Both the position numbers and the translations under genes were made by a program. From Ilex aquifolium (taxonomy: Eukaryota; Streptophyta; Magnoliopsida; Aquifoliales; Aquifoliaceae): 64,000 bases of DNA. Positions within the stretch are counted from its first letter, which is position 1. The number at the start of each line of letters is the position of its first letter. The notes beneath the pieces were generated by a model, which did no database searches, was not told the DNA's origin, and saw only the letters and a program-made list of their open reading frames with translations. This document shows positions 58,684 through 64,000 of the stretch, in pieces. Where the stretch lies: NCBI GenBank assembly GCA_951799425.1, contig OX637393.1:22981744-23045743 (forward strand), read 5' to 3'.

Positions 58684-58721
58684 CCTCACCCCCCAACTAG
58701 ATTCATGCATTGCCCTCAATG
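58684..58721 (-). other. Internal purine tract, copy 2
   Basis: Same CTAGTTGGGGGGTGAGG tract as at 46929-46966. The neighbouring CATTGAGGACAATG motif shows one base difference here (CATTGAGGGCAATG). Confidence 0.5.
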
Positions 58722-58927
58722 CAACAAAAAGAGAAAAATTGCAATGAAAGACAGTAAAAGCTGATAAGGGTAAGAGAACACCTCGCATATGAGCTTTTGA
58801 CAAAAGCACCAAGATCTGGATTCAAAAGAAAACAAAGCTATACACCAACAACAAGTAAGTGACATGAAATAAAAACATGACATAATTAAAATAAAAGAAA
58901 CTGTACATGCGAACAAGGGACCAATTG

Positions 58928-59974
58928 TTATTCCTCAATCACTTCCGGATACACCGGGTCGGTTAACTCCTCCTCCACCACTTGGTTTTCAAAGCCCTCA
59001 AAGAATGGCTTAAGTCTTTGGCCATTGACCTTGAATGTTTGGCCATCTTTGAGGTTGGTGATCTCAACAGCTCCATTGGGGTAGGCCACCTTGACAAGAT
59101 AGGGGCCATCCCAACGGGATCTTAGCTTTCCGGGAAAAATGGAGAGGCGGGAATTATACAAGAGTACCTTTTGCCCGGGCTCGAATGATTTCCTCACTAT
59201 GGAGTTATCATGAAAGATTTTCGCCCGTTCCTTTGAAATTTTTGAACTCTCGTATGCATCCCGCCGAATCTCTTCCAATTCATTCATTTCTAACATCCTA
59301 TGTTTACCGGCCATTCTCATATTGAAATTTAAAGTCTTGATGGCCCAATAGGCCCTATGTTCCATTTCTACCGGCAGATGGCAAGCCTTTCTATAGACAA
59401 GCCGATAGGGAGACATGCCCAAAACTGTCTTGTAGGCAGTACGATATGCCCACAGGGCATCAATCAATCTCTCAGACCAATCTTTCCTATTGGGGTTAAC
59501 TGTTTTTTCAAGGATGGTCTTGATCTCCCTATTGGCTAGCTCGGCTTGGCCATTTGTTTGTGGGTGATAAGCGGTGGATACTTTATGTGTAACGCCATAT
59601 TTGAACAATAACGATGCAACTGGCCTGTTACAAAAGTGTGATCCACCATCACTAATCAAAGCACGAGGCATCCCAAACCTCGAGAAAATGTTCTCTTTCA
59701 AGAACTTGACTACAACCCGGTGGTCATTAGTCTTTGTCGGGATAGCCTCCACCCATTTGGACACGTAGTCCACTGCCAGCAGAATGTATACATAGCCAAA
59801 CGACATAGGGAAGGGACCCATGAAATCGATGCCCCAACAATCGAATATTTCTATCACAAGTACAGGGGAGAGGGGCATCATATTCCTTCGGGTCACGCTA
59901 CCCAAACGTTGGCATCTATCACATTCTTTACAAAATGAAATGCAATCCTTAATCAGAGAAGGCCAGTAGAAACC
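58928..59974 (-). pseudogene. pol: Integrase region, body 2 of composite A
   Basis: Near-identical to the integrase part of body 1: [20 protein letters not shown] core segment, [29 protein letters not shown], and the C-terminal [12 protein letters not shown] and [11 protein letters not shown]. Gag, protease, RT and RNase H are not present in this body; LTR-c sequence follows directly. Confidence 0.92.
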
Positions 59975-61032
59975 TGAACTTCTAAAGCTACAAAGTACAA
60001 GAATTCATGAGCTAAAAGAAAATGCATTTAAACCCATTACATAGCTATGAAAATGAAGAACTTTAATTCATTAATGGTAGAAAGTGGAAGAGAACATTAA
60101 ACTAGTGAAAAGCATGGAAGAGCTAACATTAATGGCATTGAAGAAAGTTCTAAAGAGTCTTACAGAAGAATGCAAGGCAATGTACTGGAAAATAAGTGAA
60201 AATTACAACTTTCTCTCTCTAGAATCTACTATTCATCATCTCTACGCCTGGAGCATCTCTCTCTAAAAACTCTCTAATGTAATCCATAATCCTCCCTTGC
60301 AGGAGACTCTTGCTTTGCCAAAAAAAACGTGCCTGGAGAGAGAGGTGGATCTACAGATGTGATTTACATCCATAGGGATGCAGCAGCCAGGGAAAGACAG
60401 GGGGTGGCAGAGCATGTCTGCACACCCAGCACATCCCCATCCTCTCTCACTTCATTTAATGCCTTAACTCCACAAGTCTAGAAGGAAGTGTGAATCATGA
60501 TGAACAGTAAGGTGGGCGTGTCAGAGAAGTGGGGGAGACTTGATGGTGGGACCCTTGAAGCGGCAGAGAAAGGCCTGCAGAAACTGGGCTGAATCAAGAT
60601 TGACTACCGGTAGATCGAAAACAGATACCGGTAGTCATGACTCCAGTGGCTATTGACTACCGGTAGTGGGGACTCCAGTGGCTATTGACTACCGGTAGTG
60701 ACTACCGGTAGATAATTCCTTGTACTGCAACATTCCTGTTTCCTCCACCCTTTAGTTACGGATACCGGTAGTGACTACCGGTAGTTGTCAGCTGGATATG
60801 CCCAATTCATCCTTCCTTCTTCATTCACTCCATCATCAAAGCTCATTCTCATCTCCATTCATCCAAGATCAGTTTGGAGACACTTTAGAAAGCCTCTTTT
60901 GCATTGTTTGACTGCATTCATCAAATATCTTTGTTAGGTACTTAATCAAAACAATTTCCATTATTTAAATTCCAAAATCAATTAAAACAATATGATTAGC
61001 ACATTGAAATGTACAAAATTATGTGCGAATCA
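59975..61032 (-). mobile_element. LTR-c of composite A, partial
   Basis: Matches LTR-a from about 42109 to its outer end GTGCGAATCA. It has one 32-bp minisatellite unit fewer than LTR-a and LTR-b. It is followed immediately by CCTAA (61033-61037), the right target duplication of the whole composite. Confidence 0.93.
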
Positions 61033-61310
61033 CCTAACACCACCGTCCGGACGGTCCTTGTTTGCTGGTGGACGTTCCATGTTGTTCTTGCATGTTCTTA
61101 TGTTGGAATTACACTTGCCTCCTTTGTTGTTTCAAGCTTTGACAAATTGCTCCTCTGGTTTCCGGCAATTCCGCACAATAAACCTTGAAATTTTAAGCAA
61201 TACACACATAAAACCCTAGTTTACGCACAAACCAACAGTTTTAAACTGTTTTATCTTATAAAGTTAATTTATTTAACTATTTTAATTCACATACTAATTA
61301 GGGTTAATCA
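61033..61310 (-). mobile_element. B2 3' LTR, second block
   Basis: The outer part of a B-family LTR, with CACCGTCCGGACGGT (61042-61056) just right of the composite A insertion, ACTTGCCTCC and TTAGGGTTAATCA blocks as in B0 and B1, ending at the polypurine tract CACTCCCCAACTT (61311-61323). Confidence 0.85.
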
Positions 61311-61800
61311 CACTCCCCAACTTAGAATTTACTAGTCCCTAGTAAATAAAAAACTATTAAAAAAATAAAATACAAATAGAGGTAAAATCATTTTCGTTGA
61401 TTTTTTCACGATTGCATTTAGCATATGCAACAAACCTTTAAACCTCTAGGTGATCCCTAGTGGACGAGTTTTGTCTCGTGAAGGTTTTCAGCGAAGCTAC
61501 CTATAAACTTCAGTAGTTAGGAGGTCATAATTGATACTTTTCACAAATAACATTAAATCAATATTCCTATGCATTGCTAGTTTCTGATCACTATAAGAGT
61601 AACACACGTTAGTTGTAACATTATCCATATATTTTTATAAAAACTTGTGTATGTTTAATGATTTCTTTTATTTCAAAAATCACTCAAGAATTATTACCAT
61701 CTTTCATGATTGTCTTGATGTCAATCCTTACCTGGAATATACTCTACAAAGAATACACATACGTTATAGTGACTATTCCCTCAATAGTTACATGTGATTG
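61311..61800 (-). other. Noncoding 3' spacer of B2
   Basis: Polypurine tract, then TTACTAGTCCCTAGTAAATAA and CTAGTGGACGAGTTTTGTCTC blocks as in the B0 spacer (4230-4700). No gene is supported. Near 61800 it passes directly into gag-related sequence. Confidence 0.6.
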
Positions 61801-63007
61801 GAATTGGTTGATATGCAAGAGGTTCTTGAGGTGGTGGTTGTGAACCTTGTTGTGGATTCATGGGAGTTGGTTATGTGTTTCTCCAACTGAAATTCGGGTG
61901 ATTCCACCACCCTAGATTATATGTTTCAAAATAAGAGTTGGAATAAGGCTTGTTAAAATTGAAAATTGCATTTGTTTGTTCTAACAAGACTTCTTTGAAT
62001 GCCAGAAAGGTAGGACACTCCCCAGTAGGGTGTCCCATCAACGCACAAATTCCACACACTTGTTCTGTGGGAGGGCCAATCAACTTGATTTACCTTTTTC
62101 ATCTCTAGAGGTTCAAGCTTTTGAGATAAGGTAGCCATTTTCGCTCTCAGGTCATCATCTTATTTCAGGACATACTTACCCCCTTGGGAAGTAGATGGTT
62201 TGGCTTCAACAGTGGTAGGAGAGGCTGAGTCCTACATTTGAGAACTCTCGGATATGGTATCAAAAAAATTGAATGCCTCATCTGGAATTTTTCCCATGAA
62301 CTTTCCTTGAGCCATCATTTCAACAAACTGACGTAGTCTAGTGAGCAAAGAATCATAGAAAAATCCTACCAAAGTCCAATTTTCAAAAGTATGGTGTGGG
62401 CAGGCTTGGAGAAGATATTTGAATCTCTCCCAACATTGGTTAAATGTTTCTCCCTCTTTAATCAAAAAATTCATGATTTGCCTTTTGAGTGCATTGGTAC
62501 GGTGTAGAGGAAAAAACTTTCTGAAAACTCATTCTGTAATGCCTGCCAGTTTGGTATTGAATGGGCTTTCAAAGAATTTAGCCATTATTTATATTTATCC
62601 TTTAAAGAGAAAGGAAAAAGTTTCAACTTGGCCATTTTAGAATTATCTTGGAATGTTCCACATACCTCCTCAAAATCTTTAATATGCAGATATGAATTTT
62701 CTAATTCAAGTCTATGAAATTGAGGTAGTAATTGCACTGTCCCAGCCTTTACATTAAAGATAGGCACATTTGTAGGAAACACAAAACAAGAGGGGACACT
62801 GTTTCGTGTGGGATGCAAATAATCCCGTAGAGTTCGAATGTTAGGAACTTCCCCTTCTCTCTCAGGAACTTCTTCTTCTCTCCCATTATTGGCCATGTTA
62901 TTATCAAAAGAGTCTGCTATTGATCGAGGTGAAGATGGTCCAGATTGATTTACAGACCCAACAGATTCTTCTGGCAAATTTGGAAAGTGAGGATCGTCCT
63001 CAGACAT
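61800..63007 (-). pseudogene. gag: B2 gag region
   Basis: Start at 63007 with MSEDDPHFPNLPEESVG, different from the MSVKSS start of B0/B1. Segments: TLRDYLHPTRNSVPSCFVFP, AKLKLFPFSLKDKYK, EGETFNQCWERFKYLLQACPHH, and knuckle CGICALMGHPTGEC (about 62020-62060). The linker resembles B0/B1 (NHPNFSWRNT). It is broken in several places. No pol follows. Confidence 0.82.
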
Positions 63008-63092
63008 AAAATAAGAATTATATACAGTAAATCAAAAATATATAAAACAATTGAATGCCTTTTTCACTTTTTAGTTTAAAACATAGTTAGGT

Positions 63093-63110
63093 TCCCCGGC
63101 AATGACACCA
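63093..63110 (-). other. Primer binding site of B2 (tRNA-Asp type)
   Basis: The minus strand reads TGGTGTCATTGCCGGGGA, a near match to the tRNA-Asp complement, 6 nt from the LTR edge at 63117. Confidence 0.75.
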
Positions 63111-63116
63111 AAAACT

Positions 63117-63458
63117 TGACTTGATCCAAAATGTGTACACTCAAGTTCAGGCGGTCAAGTTGTAGTCATAATCCGGTTAAGTCCGGAGTCGAATCCATAG
63201 GGAACTACTGTTGGTGTTTTGAAGTAATTAGTGACAGAGACCAAAGTGACTAGAACCTTTGAGATTTGAAGTTATGATGATTATAGAGTTTCTTGGACAG
63301 AATATAAGATTCTTTCAAATGAAAGAGTCACCCTTTAGCTCGAGGATCTAGACATGTAGTCAATCATCCGGTTGTTCTATTTGTGCTTGAGAACTCAATT
63401 AACCCCTATGTCAACAACAAGTTAATTGGAGGATAAAGATGGACTGTGGGAATTAAGA
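63117..63458 (-). mobile_element. B2 5' LTR, visible inner part
   Basis: Begins TGACTTGATCCAAAATGTG. It shows the family blocks for the repeated leader (GTACACTCAAG, CGGTCAAGTTGTAG, TTAAGTCCGGAG) but is clearly more divergent from the B2 3' LTR than expected of a pair. It is interrupted at 63459 by another LTR; the five bases TAAGA (63454-63458) are that insertion's candidate left duplication. Confidence 0.75.
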
Positions 63459-64000
63459 TGTGACGCCCCTAAAATCGGGGGTCCTTTGTCAACCTGTTGA
63501 TCATCCATCAACCCGAAGAAATACCAGTGAATGCCTTAACCCGACACCACGTCACAAAATCCCCTTTCACCGGGATCACAACAACTCAAAGTTTGGACAG
63601 AGTCTCCTCTGTACCGGGCACTCCCCAAACGCATGATTTGTATACACTTCAATCACATGACCCATACGAGGCCCAATATACATCAATTTATCCTCATTAA
63701 TGTCCATTTGTATCATTGAAAAAGAGAACCCAAGACCAAAAGGGCTTAGCAAAACATTTCAAAAAAATTGAGATTTTAACAAAACCTACCTGTTTGAACG
63801 TGGAGTGGCGTTCGAACGAAGGTTGTTCCCAGTACTTTGGTTCTCTACAGAGATGCAAAAGTACTATAAGCTCCTCACATTCGCACGTGGAATGGCATTC
63901 GAACGTGAAAGGGGGGTTTGAACATGGAATGGCGTTCAAACTAAGGTTGCTACCAGTACTTTGGTTCTCTGCAGAGTCTCAAGTACTGTAAGCTTCCTAC
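63459..64000 (-). mobile_element. Tekay-like LTR, 3' end only (continues past window)
   Basis: Starts TGTGACGCCCCTAAAATCGG and follows the solo LTR at 7140 block by block (GTCAACCTGTTGATCATCCATCAACC-type, TACACTTCAATCAC, ATATACATCAATTTATCCT). Whether it is solo or part of a full element cannot be seen. Confidence 0.85.
63796..63975. repeat. CGTTCGAACG palindromes and direct repeat in LTR
   Basis: CGTTCGAACG (63809-63818), CATTCGAACGTG (63896-63907) and decayed CGTTCAAAC (about 63932). A 57-bp unit beginning GAACGTGGAGTGGCGTTC is repeated from about 63919 with several changes. It lies about 330 bp from the LTR 3' end, where the related solo LTR at 7140 has ACCGGT palindromes instead. Confidence 0.8.

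Larger units (their letters stand above)
41412..61032 (-). mobile_element. Composite A: tandem Athila-type element, young
   Basis: Three LTRs and two bodies in tandem: LTR-a (41412-43197), body 1 (43198-53166), LTR-b (53167-54952), body 2, partial (54953-59974), LTR-c, partial (59975-61032). The repeat period is 11755 bp. The whole is flanked by one perfect 5-bp duplication, CCTAA (41407-41411 and 61033-61037), so it entered as one insertion and was later duplicated, most simply by unequal LTR-LTR exchange. LTR-a and LTR-b have identical length (1786 bp) and differ at about six positions by eye, so it is the youngest layer. Body 1 looks almost whole, with about two breaks; body 2 is partial. 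Confidence 0.92.
39976..63458 (-). mobile_element. Element B2: Athila-type 3' and 5' ends, probably a hybrid
   Basis: Inserted in C1 pol. Minus-strand order from the right: 5' LTR (63117-63458, then interrupted), Asp-type primer site, gag, noncoding spacer, polypurine tract, 3' LTR (61033-61310 plus 39976-41411, split by composite A). No pol is present. The two LTRs are visibly different subfamilies (they start TGATTCGACTTG and TGACTTGATCC and diverge quickly), so this may be the 3' end of one element joined to the 5' end of a relative. It is broken. The right target duplication is out of view. Confidence 0.7.

Noticed and set aside
41412-61032. Tandem copies as a pure assembly duplication
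   Set aside because: Copies differ at scattered bases and in minisatellite number, the second body is partial, and one clean CCTAA pair flanks the whole. Long reads would still be a useful check.
1-64000. tRNA or rRNA genes, or an endogenous pararetrovirus
   Set aside because: The only tRNA-like matches are primer sites of LTR elements, and every RT seen is followed by integrase and LTRs, unlike pararetroviruses.

Overview
The window is intergenic DNA from a flowering plant (probably a eudicot; I cannot name the species). It is AT-rich and made almost entirely of LTR retrotransposons nested in one another. I found no convincing host gene, tRNA, rRNA or CRISPR array. Every long reading frame belongs to a retroelement: gag with a CX2CX4HX4C knuckle, DLGAS protease, FMDDFSV reverse transcriptase, RNase H, HHCC/DDE integrase and an 'env-slot' ORF. 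All elements are treated here as fossils.

Layout. 1-2116: tail of a minus-strand LTR carrying an array of small dyads. 2191-3806: Copia 5' LTR and tRNA-iMet primer site. 3850-17650: B0, an old minus-strand Athila-type (Ty3/gypsy) element with a Tekay-like solo LTR inserted at 7140-9619. 17712-39975: visible parts of C1, a minus-strand Tekay chromovirus (3' LTR and end of pol). Its LTR is split by B1 (18024-37003, plus strand, Athila-type), which itself hosts three solo LTRs (20912-22667, 24824-27240, 29257-31540), each with a perfect 5-bp target duplication. 39976-63458: B2, Athila-type 3' LTR, spacer, gag, primer site and 5' LTR, probably a hybrid of two related elements. Its 3' LTR is split by composite A (41412-61032), a young Athila-type tandem LTR-body-LTR-body-LTR flanked by a single CCTAA duplication. 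63459-64000: start of another Tekay-like LTR inserted in the B2 5' LTR.

Most interesting signal. LTRs of quite different families (Athila, Tekay-like, Copia) all carry clusters of short CpG-centred palindromes: CTACCGGTAG, GTACCGGTAC, CCGTCCGGACGG, CCTTCCGGAAGG, CGTTCGAACG. Related Tekay-like LTRs carry different palindromes in the same slot, while unrelated families share the same one. In both Athila families (A and B) the LTR's own palindrome module recurs inside the element, just upstream of the env-slot ORF and beside a TATA box. This looks like an LTR-derived internal promoter matched to its own LTR. A second dyad array, with covarying arms around a conserved 5-nt spacer, lies at 66-562.

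The env-slot ORF of composite A is open in both copies. It encodes a basic, then acidic, soluble-looking protein with no membrane segment, so 'env' describes its position only. Coordinates were read by eye; LTR ends supported by TG..CA ends and target duplications are reliable to the base, and domain limits are approximate.
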